NCBI GenBank assembly: GCA_035294855.1
Contig: DATGKD010000271.1
Span: 1-28,348, forward strand
Direction: 5' to 3'
Length of the DNA stretch: 28,348 nucleotides
Origin: DATGKD01 sp035294855
Lineage (GTDB): Bacteria > Actinomycetota > Acidimicrobiia > Acidimicrobiales > UBA8190
The notes under the pieces were generated by a model, which saw nothing but the letters and a program-made list of their open reading frames with translations, did no database searches and was not told the origin of the DNA. Shown here one piece after another: positions 21,974 to 28,348 of the stretch. Position 1 is the stretch's first letter. The number at the start of each line of letters is the position of its first letter. Made by a program: the position numbers and the translations under genes.

Positions 21974-23011
21974 ATGCCCGAAGCCAGGGCCGTGGCGGGG
22001 GCTTCCCTCAGCGACGAGGTCCACTCTGCCTTCAGTGCCCTCGGCGACGAGGAGTACCGGCGGTGGCAGGAGAGTTGCGAGGCGCTCGAGGGGCCCCACG
22101 AATATCCGTGGGCCGAGACAGAGTCCCGTGCGCTCGTGGCCACGGTGCTCGGGTGTCTGTTCGGCGACGAGCTGACCCGACTCGACGCCCCAGCACGCGA
22201 CTGGGCCCGGACCGGCTCGACGATGGCGGTGTTCGCCCGTCGCCTCGGATGTCTCCGCGAGCTCATCGGCCAGGAAGGTGTGCTGAACGGTCCCGAGGCC
22301 ACGCTGCGCGCCCACCAGATCTTCGACCGGGTCACCATCGTCGGCACCGAAGCGGCGCTGGCCTCGTTGACGTACTCGGCCGCCGGTTCTGGCGGCCTCG
22401 GAGCAGCAGCAGAGCTCGAAAGCCCGGAAGGTGCCTCGGAGGGAGCCCGGACGGCCCATGGCGAGGCGACGCTCACCGCCGGCGGCGCGGCGGCCGAGTC
22501 TGCCGAGGAGGGGGAGCCCGGAGCGTCACGCCCGCGGCTCCGACGGCGGACCCTGGTCGTACTCCTCACCGCGGCCCTGGTGGCGCTCGTCACCGCGGTG
22601 GTCTTCGCACTCTCGCCAGCCGGCGAGCGCCATCCCTCCCGCGATCATCACGGCACCAAGGGGGCCACGAACGGCGCGACGCCGACCGGCGCCACCGTGG
22701 CGAACGGCGGTGGGACCGGAGCCGGATCCTCTGGGAACCGCACGCCGTCGTCGCGCGGCAGTGGCGGCGGTGCGGGCTCGCCCGGGGCGGGCTCGGTGGG
22801 CGGCGCCCTCACACCCGGGACCGGGGGCCCGGCGGGAGGAAGCACCGGCGGCGAATCGAACGGATCTGGCAGCACGTCGGGCGGCGGTTCACCCGGTGGT
22901 ACGACGCTCCTCACACTGCCGGGCGGAGCCCCGGTGACAGTGCCCAACGTCACGGTGCCCACCGTCGTTCCCGGCTTGACCATTCCCGGCTTGACCCTGC
23001 CGACCGGGTGA
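21974..23011 (+). CDS. Single-pass membrane protein with cytoplasmic helical domain and Gly/Ser/Thr-rich outer part
   Basis: This 345-residue protein was not recognised. Residues 10-135 form a probable helical domain (D-E-V-H-S-A-F-S-A-L-G, W-A-E-T-E-S-R-A-L-V-A-T-V, A-R-D-W-A-R-T-G-S-T-M-A-V-F-A-R-R-L-G-C-L-R). Residues 138-190 are an Ala/Glu-rich linker, with R-P-R-L-R-R-R just before a transmembrane helix (193-213). Residues 214-345 are low-complexity, rich in Gly, Ser, Thr and Pro, with repeated G-G-x-S and a V-P/T-V-P/I-P-G-L-T-like tail. The positive-inside rule puts the N-domain in the cytoplasm. ATG 21974 has GGAGGAGC about 5 bases upstream. The domain layout resembles receptor or anti-sigma-type membrane sensors, but no sigma gene is adjacent. 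Confidence 0.75.
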   Translation: MPEARAVAGASLSDEVHSAFSALGDEEYRRWQESCEALEGPHEYPWAETESRALVATVLGCLFGDELTRLDAPARDWARTGSTMAVFARRLGCLRELIGQEGVLNGPEATLRAHQIFDRVTIVGTEAALASLTYSAAGSGGLGAAAELESPEGASEGARTAHGEATLTAGGAAAESAEEGEPGASRPRLRRRTLVVLLTAALVALVTAVVFALSPAGERHPSRDHHGTKGATNGATPTGATVANGGGTGAGSSGNRTPSSRGSGGGAGSPGAGSVGGALTPGTGGPAGGSTGGESNGSGSTSGGGSPGGTTLLTLPGGAPVTVPNVTVPTVVPGLTIPGLTLPTG

Positions 23012-23041
23012 CGTCGCTGGCCCGTCTCCCCCCAGGGCGGC

Positions 23042-23056
23042 TACGCAAGAGCGGTG
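23042..23056 (+). promoter_or_regulatory. Leaderless -10-like box of the aldo/keto reductase gene
   Basis: TACGCA (23042-23047), 6 bases, then GTG at 23054. The last base deviates from TAnnnT. Confidence 0.4.
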
Positions 23057-24043
23057 GCCGGTCGACTTCCGGAGGTCAGACTCGGTGCCAGCGGCCTGCC
23101 GGTGACAGCCGTCGGGCTCGGTCTCGCGGCTCTGGGTAGGCCCGCGTACATCACGGCGGACCGCGACCGCGACTTCGGCGCCGACCGCGACGCCGCGTCG
23201 ATGGAGCGGCGCACCCATTCTGTGCTCGACGCCGCGTACGACCTCGGCATCCGATACGTCGACGCGGCTCGCTCCTACGGGCGCGCCGAGGAGTTCCTGG
23301 CCTCGTGGCTCCGGACGCGGCGCCTGGGCCCGGGCGACATCACGGTGGGCTCGAAGTGGGGCTACCGCTACGTCGGCGACTGGCGCATGGACGCGCCGGT
23401 CCATGAGGTGAAGGACCACTCCATCGCCACGTTCCTCGAGCAGCGGCGCCAGTCGTCCGACATCCTCGGCGCCCACCTCCGGCTCTACCAGGTCCACTCC
23501 GCGACGATCGCGTCGGGCGTGCTCGGGGACGAGCGCCTGCTCGGCGCGCTTGCCGAGACAGCCGAATCGGGCGTGGCGATCGGCCTCACGACGAGCGGGC
23601 CTGCGCAAAGCGACGTCGTGCGCCGCGCACTCGAGGTCGACGTCGACGGCGTCAATCCGTTCACGTGCGTGCAGGCGACGTGGAACGTGCTCGAGCCCTC
23701 GGCTGGGCTCGCACTCTCCGAGGCACACGACGCCGGGTGGGGCGTGCTCGTGAAGGAGGTGTTCGCCAACGGCCGGCTCACACGTCCCGCCGACGCGCCC
23801 GCTGCCCTGAACGAGATGGCCGGAGCTCAGGAGGTCCCCCCGGGCGATGTCGCGCTGGCCGCGGCGCTTGCGCAGCCCTGGGCGGATGTCGTCCTCACCG
23901 GCGCCGTCACCAAGGACCAGGTGGGGGCCGACGTGGACGCACTCTCGCTCACGCTGTCCGACGCCGAGCTCGTGTGTCTTGCGACGCTCGCCGAACCGGC
24001 CGACCGCTATTGGAGCGCGCGGTCGTCGTTGCCGTGGCGCTGA
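23054..24043 (+). CDS. Aldo/keto reductase
   Basis: The 329-residue TIM-barrel oxidoreductase has the full AKR tetrad: Asp70 and Tyr75 (Y-V-D-A-A-R-S-Y-G), Lys101 (V-G-S-K-W-G-Y), and His148 (L-Y-Q-V-H). It would reduce a carbonyl with NADPH. An insert at about residues 31-52 (R-D-R-D-F-G-A-D-R-D) is unusual for the family and highly charged. GTG 23054 lies 42 bp after the membrane-protein gene. It converges on the BldD-like gene with only 24 bp between. The substrate is unknown. Confidence 0.92.
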   Translation: MAGRLPEVRLGASGLPVTAVGLGLAALGRPAYITADRDRDFGADRDAASMERRTHSVLDAAYDLGIRYVDAARSYGRAEEFLASWLRTRRLGPGDITVGSKWGYRYVGDWRMDAPVHEVKDHSIATFLEQRRQSSDILGAHLRLYQVHSATIASGVLGDERLLGALAETAESGVAIGLTTSGPAQSDVVRRALEVDVDGVNPFTCVQATWNVLEPSAGLALSEAHDAGWGVLVKEVFANGRLTRPADAPAALNEMAGAQEVPPGDVALAAALAQPWADVVLTGAVTKDQVGADVDALSLTLSDAELVCLATLAEPADRYWSARSSLPWR

Positions 24044-24067
24044 GACGTGGCAATCGGCGCGCCGCGC

Positions 24068-24634
24068 TCAGCGCGGAGAGGCGACGCGCAGGTGCAGGTC
24101 GTCGAGCCGCTTGCCCAATGCGTCGGGCGTCACGCCGAACAGGCAGGCGATGGCGCGCGCGTCGCCCGCCCGCAGCGTGAGCACGTGCCCGTTGAAGTCC
24201 TGGCGTTGGACCTGGATCATGTTGACGAATCGACGCAGCACGTCGCGTTCGGGCCCGGCGGTCTCCTTCAGTCGCAGGAGGTCGATGGTGAACGCCTCGT
24301 AGCTCTCCCACGGCTGCGCGGCGGCCACGGGCGCCGGTGGCGGACGACCATCGGGTTGCGGGCCGACCCACCACCGCGTGGCGTCCTCCTCACTGGGGAG
24401 GAGCTGGTCGACGCTCACCTGGTAGAGCTTGGCCAGCCGTTGCAGACGAGCCACCGATATGGCTCGTTCGCCCCGTTCGTACGCGCCCAACACCGACGCC
24501 TTGAACTCCTGGGTGGACAGAGCTTCCACGGCCTGCAACGACAGACCGATCTGATGGCGAACCGTCCGCAGGCGGGCGCCCACCGCGCGTACGTACGCCC
24601 CGGCCGCTGCGCTCTGCTCTTCCTCTTCGGACAA
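24068..24634 (-). CDS. bldD: BldD-like transcriptional regulator with c-di-GMP-binding signature
   Basis: The 188-residue protein has an XRE-type helix-turn-helix at about residues 15-80 (L-R-T-V-R-H-Q-I-G-L-S-L-Q-A-V-E-A-L-S, then S-V-L-G-A-Y-E-R-G-E-R-A-I-S-V-A-R-L). This closely follows Streptomyces BldD, including the G-x-Y-E-R-G-x-R-A motif. The C-terminal domain (about 115-183) contains R144-Q-D146, eight residues, then R155-A-G-D158. BldD binds tetrameric c-di-GMP through R-G-D-x8-R-x-x-D, so the pattern is kept with Gly changed to Gln. A TTG start at 24634 is the first in-frame start; TAGGAT at 24718-24713 (minus strand) is a plausible promoter. It would repress developmental or stress genes in response to c-di-GMP. 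Confidence 0.85.
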   Translation of the reverse strand: MSEEEEQSAAAGAYVRAVGARLRTVRHQIGLSLQAVEALSTQEFKASVLGAYERGERAISVARLQRLAKLYQVSVDQLLPSEEDATRWWVGPQPDGRPPPAPVAAAQPWESYEAFTIDLLRLKETAGPERDVLRRFVNMIQVQRQDFNGHVLTLRAGDARAIACLFGVTPDALGKRLDDLHLRVASPR

Positions 24635-24712
24635 CAGCTTCTCGTCAACCCTCGCTTGATCCCCGGCGCGGAGCCGAGGTGACCACCTGAATCCCCGCCT
24701 CGCCTGCCAGGC

Positions 24713-24718
24713 ATCCTA
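24713..24718 (-). promoter_or_regulatory. Candidate -10 box of the BldD-like gene
   Basis: TAGGAT read on the minus strand, 78 bp upstream of the TTG start. It would give a leader of roughly 70 bases, unlike the leaderless genes here. A clear Shine-Dalgarno sequence is lacking. Confidence 0.35.
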
Positions 24719-24854
24719 CGGAGCACCGGCCGCCTTCTTGCGGATACCCACCGGGGCCTTTGCCCACCGCCGCGGGCGCCCGACCACCGCCCAACCCAGT
24801 GCTCGCGCTCCTCGCCGGTGCCCATACCCCGGGCCAGGGCGACCCTCGCCTGCC

Positions 24855-24860
24855 GTACAG
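24855..24860 (+). promoter_or_regulatory. Candidate -10 box of the PLP-lyase operon
   Basis: TACAGT lies 58 bp before the ATG at 24919. The leader carries AGGAG at 24905-24909, so this gene is translated from a conventional ribosome-binding site. The 284-bp gap shared with the BldD-like gene holds no further recognised element. Confidence 0.4.
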
Positions 24861-24918
24861 TTGGCGGTCCGACCTGGGCCTGACACCGCGGGCCCGCGCT
24901 GCACAGGAGCGCCTGCCC

Positions 24919-26313
24919 ATGAGCACGTTCCCCTACCACGACCGCTTCGAGGTCCACCGCACCCTCCCCGACAAGGGCCGGTCGCGAGCCGAGATCCTCG
25001 ACGAGCTCCGCGCCATGGCCACCGAGGAGGACGCCACGTGGGAGTCGGGAAAGTGCTCGGGGACGATGTACTGCGGCGACCACGAGCACTACCGGTTCCT
25101 CACCGAGGCGTTCGGCTACTTCGCGCACGTCAATGCCCTGCAACGCGACATGTGCCCGAGCGCGACCAAGTTCGAGGCAGAGATCATCGCCATGACCCTC
25201 GACCTGCTGCGCGCCGACGCCGTCAGCGATACGACACCCGCGGGGCTGGTCACCACGGGCGGTTCGGGGAGCATCGCCCATGCGGTGCTCGCCTACCGCG
25301 AGCACGCCACCCAGACGAGGGGCGTCGCACGGCCCAACCTGGTCAAACCGGAGACTGCCCACCCGGCTTTCGACAAGGCGTGCCACATGTTCGGGGTGGA
25401 GCTGCGGCGCGCCCCGGTGGATCCCCGAACCACCCTGGTCGACGTCTCATGGGTGGACGCCAACATCGACGACCAGACGGTCGCCGTCGTGGGCTCGGCG
25501 TGCAACTACGGCTACGGGACGGTTGACCCCATCGCCGAGCTCTCCGAGGTGGCGCTGGCCCACGGCGTCGGGCTCCATGTCGACTCGTGCCTCGGCGGCT
25601 TCATCCTTCCTTTCGGCCAGGAACTGGGGTACCGGGTCCCGGTCTTCGACTTCCGCATCCCGGGTGTCACCTCGATCTCGGCCGACACGCACAAGTACGG
25701 CTACGCGCTGAAGGGCAGCTCGGTGCTCGCCGTCCGGGACCGAGCCTTACGCGACGCGCAGTACTTCTTCGTCACCGACTGGAGCGGGGGCAAGTACTGC
25801 TCCCCCGGCATGGAGGGCTCGCGTTCGGGTGGGCTGCTCGCGTCCACGTGGGCGTCCATGGTCCGGCTCGGACGCGACGGCTACCGCGGCCACGCCCGGC
25901 GCATCTTCGAGACGTCGGCCGCCATGCAGGACGCCGTGCGCTCCCACCCGGAGTTGCGCATCATGGGCGAGCATCCGACGTTCCTGTTCAGCTTCACCTC
26001 GGACGAGTTCGACGTGTACCACGTCAACGACTTCATGCGGCTCCGGGGTTGGCGATTCAACGGCCAGCAGTATCCGAACGCTCTCCACATGGCGGTGACC
26101 CGGCCGCAGACCCAGGCGGGAGTCGCCGAAGCATTCGCCACCGATCTCGCCGACGCGGTGGTGTACGCGCGGCAGCACAAGGACGAACCCCCGGCGTCCG
26201 GCGCGATCTACGGCGGCGTCGCGGGCGGCATGACCGGCGAGGCCGACGCGTTCATCAAGTCCGTGATGACCGACATGATGGACGGCTACCAGCAGGTGCC
26301 CGCAGAGGCGTGA
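24919..26313 (+). CDS. PLP-dependent lyase, sphingosine-1-phosphate-lyase-like
   Basis: This 464-residue fold-type I PLP enzyme has Lys259 in S-A-D-T-H-K-Y-G-Y as the Schiff-base lysine and Asp222 in H-V-D-S-C-L-G-G-F for the pyridine nitrogen. It also has T-G-G-S-G-S and the C-terminal extension with M-D-G-Y-Q. The S-I-S-A-D-T-H-K-Y-G-Y-A-x-K-G-S-S stretch is a hallmark of sphingosine-1-phosphate lyase, which splits a phosphorylated amino alcohol by retro-aldol cleavage. Group II amino-acid decarboxylases are the alternative. There is no transmembrane N-terminus, so it is soluble. The last four bases overlap the FGGY kinase start (GTGA), so the two enzymes are coupled. The substrate is not known. 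Confidence 0.88.
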   Translation: MSTFPYHDRFEVHRTLPDKGRSRAEILDELRAMATEEDATWESGKCSGTMYCGDHEHYRFLTEAFGYFAHVNALQRDMCPSATKFEAEIIAMTLDLLRADAVSDTTPAGLVTTGGSGSIAHAVLAYREHATQTRGVARPNLVKPETAHPAFDKACHMFGVELRRAPVDPRTTLVDVSWVDANIDDQTVAVVGSACNYGYGTVDPIAELSEVALAHGVGLHVDSCLGGFILPFGQELGYRVPVFDFRIPGVTSISADTHKYGYALKGSSVLAVRDRALRDAQYFFVTDWSGGKYCSPGMEGSRSGGLLASTWASMVRLGRDGYRGHARRIFETSAAMQDAVRSHPELRIMGEHPTFLFSFTSDEFDVYHVNDFMRLRGWRFNGQQYPNALHMAVTRPQTQAGVAEAFATDLADAVVYARQHKDEPPASGAIYGGVAGGMTGEADAFIKSVMTDMMDGYQQVPAEA

Positions 26314-27914
26314 GCGGGCCGCGGGCCGGGCGCTTCGCGCTGGCCGTCGACCTCGGCACGGGTGGACCCAAGGTCGGCCTCGTCTCGCTCACCGGTGCGA
26401 TCGCGTGGAGCGAGCACGTCCCGGTGAGCACGCGCCTGAGCGGTGGCGGTGGCGCCACGCAGGACGCCGCGGACTGGTGGGAGAAGATCCTCGGCGCGGC
26501 GCGCCGGGGGATCTCGAGCGGCGCGGTTTCGCCCGACGACGTCGTGGCCGTGTCGTGTACCGGCCAGTGGGCGAGCACCGTCCCGGTCGACGAGCACGGG
26601 CTTCCGGTGGGTGACTGCGTCATGTGGATGGACACCCGGGGTGGCGCCCACACGCGCGCCGCGCTGGGTGGCCCGGTGTCGGGTTACTCGCCGGTGGCGC
26701 TGTGGCGGTGGGTTCGCCGGAGCGGCGGTGCGCCGTCCACGTCCGGTGCCGACCCGATCGGGCACATCCTGTTCCTCGAGCACGACGTACCCGAGGTCGC
26801 CCAGGCGGCCCGGTGGTACCTCGAGCCGGTCGACTACCTGTCGATGCGCTTCACCGGTCGGGCGGCCGCGTCCCACGCGTCGATGACCGCCGCGTGGCTT
26901 ACCGACAACCGGCGGCCGGAGCTCTTGGCGTACGACCCCACGTTGGTGCGGGCCGCAGGGGTGCCCGTCGACAAGCTCCCGCCTCTGGTGGCGACCAACT
27001 CGGTGGTCGGCACGCTCCTTCCCGAGGTTGCGGCCGCCCTCGGATTGTCGCCGTCGGTCGAGGTGGTGGCGGGGACGCCCGACCTGCACTCCGCAGCCGC
27101 GGGGTCGGGCGCAGTCGGCGACTACGAGTGCCACATGGTCATCAGCACGACGTCGTGGATCAGCTGCCCCGTGCCCATGAAGAAAACCGATGCCGTGCAC
27201 CAGATCGCGTCAGTCCCCGGGATCTCGCCCGGCCGCTATCTGGTCGCCGACAACCACGAAACCGGTGGCCTCTGCCTTCAGTGGCTGCGCGACAACATCG
27301 TCGCTCCACGGGACGGGGTCACGGGCGCCGGCATTCCGAGCTTCGACGCCATGACGACGCTCGCCGCGTCCGTCCCCGCCGGGAGCGGGGACGTCCTGTT
27401 CACGCCGTGGTTGGCCGGGGAGCGCTCACCGGTCGACGACCGCAACGCGCGGGGAGGGTTCCACAACTTGTCGCTGCACACCACGCGGGCGCACCTCGTG
27501 CGCGCCGTCCTCGAGGGCGTCGCCTACAACAGCCGTTGGCTCCACGAGGCGGTCGAGCGCTTCGTCCGCCGCCGGTTGGAGCCGCTGCGCACCATCGGGG
27601 GAGGCGCGGTCTCGGACCTGTGGTGCCAGATCCATGCGGACGTCATGGGACGGACGGTTGAGCGAGTCGTCCAGCCGCTGCACGCCAACCTCCGGGGCGC
27701 GGCCCTCTTGGCCGGCCTGGCGCTCGGCGAATTCGACGCCGATCACGTGTCGGGCCTGGTCCCGGTGGATGCCCGCTTCGAGCCGCGCCCGTCCGAGCAG
27801 GCCGTGTACGAACGGCTCTACAAGGAGTTCCCGGGCCTGTACCGGTCGCAAAAGCCCATGTTCGCCCGCCTCAACCGGCCGACCGCGAAAGCCCCGCGGC
27901 CACCGACGTCCTGA
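26310..27914 (+). CDS. FGGY-family carbohydrate kinase (xylulokinase-like)
   Basis: The 534-residue FGGY kinase has the N-terminal phosphate-binding D-L-G-T-G-G-P-K-V-G (residues 14-23), S-C-T-G-Q-W and W-M-D-T-R-G (106-111). Asp258 in G-T-P-D-L-H-S-A-A is the probable catalytic base. I-G-G-G-A-V-S-D-L-W-C-Q-I in the second domain is the adenosine-binding motif. It would use ATP to phosphorylate a sugar or polyol hydroxyl. The GTG start overlaps the upstream stop by four bases. With an S1P-lyase-like partner it may phosphorylate the substrate that the PLP enzyme then splits, which is inference. No transporter or isomerase gene is nearby. Confidence 0.92.
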   Translation: MSGPRAGRFALAVDLGTGGPKVGLVSLTGAIAWSEHVPVSTRLSGGGGATQDAADWWEKILGAARRGISSGAVSPDDVVAVSCTGQWASTVPVDEHGLPVGDCVMWMDTRGGAHTRAALGGPVSGYSPVALWRWVRRSGGAPSTSGADPIGHILFLEHDVPEVAQAARWYLEPVDYLSMRFTGRAAASHASMTAAWLTDNRRPELLAYDPTLVRAAGVPVDKLPPLVATNSVVGTLLPEVAAALGLSPSVEVVAGTPDLHSAAAGSGAVGDYECHMVISTTSWISCPVPMKKTDAVHQIASVPGISPGRYLVADNHETGGLCLQWLRDNIVAPRDGVTGAGIPSFDAMTTLAASVPAGSGDVLFTPWLAGERSPVDDRNARGGFHNLSLHTTRAHLVRAVLEGVAYNSRWLHEAVERFVRRRLEPLRTIGGGAVSDLWCQIHADVMGRTVERVVQPLHANLRGAALLAGLALGEFDADHVSGLVPVDARFEPRPSEQAVYERLYKEFPGLYRSQKPMFARLNRPTAKAPRPPTS

Positions 27915-28027
27915 CAGGCCCGGTTCTGTACCGCGCATCTGCGTCGTGGGCCGACCTGGTGGGCGAATCCTGCCCGGTGGCCTCAGATCGTTCCAACGAA
28001 TGCTCAACCAACCTGGTCACAGGGACT

Positions 28028-28042
28028 TAGGCTGGACCCGTG
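28028..28042 (+). promoter_or_regulatory. Leaderless -10 box of the edge gene
   Basis: TAGGCT (28028-28033), 6 bases, then GTG at 28040. The gap from 27915 to here contains no other recognised element. Confidence 0.5.
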
Positions 28043-28348
28043 GGGGAAGAACACGGGGCGTCCGAATCACTGTGGCTGCCTGAGCGGAACCTGCCCGACG
28101 CCGTGGCCGACGCGCCCCTCGCTCAATCCGACGCGCCCCAGGCTGTTCCGGACGCGCCGCAGGCTGTTCGGGACGTGCTCCTCGCTGAAACTGCGGCCTT
28201 TCTCGACCCCGCTCCCGGCGCTGCTCTGGCCGACCAGCTCGGCGAGCCGACCGTCGCAGCAGCACCGATCTCGTCCGCCACCTCCGACGCGCCGCCGACA
28301 TCGTCGCCGGTGCCTGTGTGGCAGACGGCGCTGCGCGCCTACCGGGGC
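28040..28348 (+). CDS. Partial gene with an acidic Ala/Pro repeat N-terminus (3' end outside window)
   Basis: The frame is open for 103 codons from GTG 28040 to the edge with no stop. The translation begins V-G-E-E-H-G-A-S-E-S-L-W-L-P and then has four 7-residue repeats of A-D-A-P-x-A-x type (28106-28189), followed by an Ala/Pro/Ser-rich stretch ending V-W-Q-T-A-L-R-A-Y-R-G. The N-terminus is therefore a disordered linker and the folded part begins at or past the edge. A function cannot be given. A -10 box at leaderless spacing supports the start. Confidence 0.6.
   Translation, partial: MGEEHGASESLWLPERNLPDAVADAPLAQSDAPQAVPDAPQAVRDVLLAETAAFLDPAPGAALADQLGEPTVAAAPISSATSDAPPTSSPVPVWQTALRAYRG
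28106..28189 (+). repeat. 21-bp in-frame tandem repeat
   Basis: Four 21-base units start at 28106, 28127, 28148 and 28169. They encode ADAPLAQ, SDAPQAV, PDAPQAV and RDVLLAE. Units 2 and 3 are nearly identical. The period is a multiple of three, unlike the non-coding arrays at 455, 8702 and 21772, which supports the coding call. Confidence 0.8.

Noticed and set aside
21481..22593. A 370-residue leftward frame over TetR and the membrane-protein gene
   Set aside because: It is Ser/Arg/Ala-rich shadow sequence running across the repeat and two well-supported rightward genes.
24055..24064. CGGCGCGCCG as a terminator between convergent genes
   Set aside because: It is a 10-bp palindrome without a loop or T-tract and is expected often at this GC content.
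24415..25386. A 323-residue leftward frame opposite the PLP-lyase gene
   Set aside because: It is a high-GC shadow of the lyase and BldD-like genes, with no recognisable domain.
1..28348. A horizontally acquired defence or mobile island
   Set aside because: There is no integrase, transposase, tRNA, att-like repeat, restriction or toxin-antitoxin gene, and base composition looks even.

Overview
The window is a gene-dense, very GC-rich stretch of bacterial chromosome. It most likely comes from an actinobacterium, possibly Acidimicrobiia or a related lineage; this is inferred from content, not from a marker gene. The pointers are paired FadE-type acyl-CoA dehydrogenases, several CoA ligases, a WS/DGAT wax-ester/triacylglycerol synthase, a MDMPI-type (mycothiol-dependent) protein, a BldD homologue, frequent GTG/TTG starts, and many genes that start a few bases after a TAnnnT -10 box, as in leaderless actinobacterial transcripts. 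No rRNA, tRNA, IS element, phage gene or CRISPR array was seen.

Layout. (1) 1-6419 is a fatty-acid or steroid-like beta-oxidation region. It holds the end of a saccharopine-dehydrogenase-like gene, a leftward pair of acyl-CoA dehydrogenases that looks like an alpha/beta heteromer (1715-2890 then 523-1641), a GNAT acetyltransferase, and a rightward thiolase plus CoA ligase. (2) 6470-8546, leftward, holds two small membrane-protein genes (one internally duplicated with two E-x-x-E motifs), an NTF2-like protein and a DUF2269/CopD-like membrane protein. (3) 8547-9009 is the largest non-coding gap and carries a 14-bp tandem repeat. (4) 9010-11444, rightward, is an ECF sigma factor translationally coupled to a MDMPI-fold protein, then an NTF2-like and a VOC protein. 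(5) 11504-16928, leftward, is a compact seven-gene operon: CoA ligase, a probable two-domain ferredoxin-like protein, SDR, ThuA-like protein and three more small alpha/beta-barrel-type proteins. It looks like an uncharacterised catabolic pathway. (6) 16929-17198 is a divergent control region with two perfect inverted repeats. (7) 17199-24043, rightward: WS/DGAT, 5'-3' exonuclease, GH1 glycosidase, a 74-residue protein, a TetR regulator, a single-pass membrane protein with a long Gly/Ser/Thr-rich outer part, and an aldo/keto reductase. (8) 24068-28348: a leftward BldD-like regulator with a recognisable c-di-GMP-binding signature, diverging from a two-gene operon of a sphingosine-1-phosphate-lyase-like PLP enzyme and an FGGY kinase, then the start of a repeat-containing gene cut by the window edge.

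The acyl-CoA dehydrogenase pair, thiolase and two CoA ligases fit activation and beta-oxidation of acyl chains, and WS/DGAT fits storage of excess acyl-CoA. The most unusual items are the S1P-lyase-like/FGGY-kinase pair, the seven-gene operon, the sigma/MDMPI pair, the BldD homologue, and a set of short tandem repeats between genes, two of which contain a gene's stop codon.
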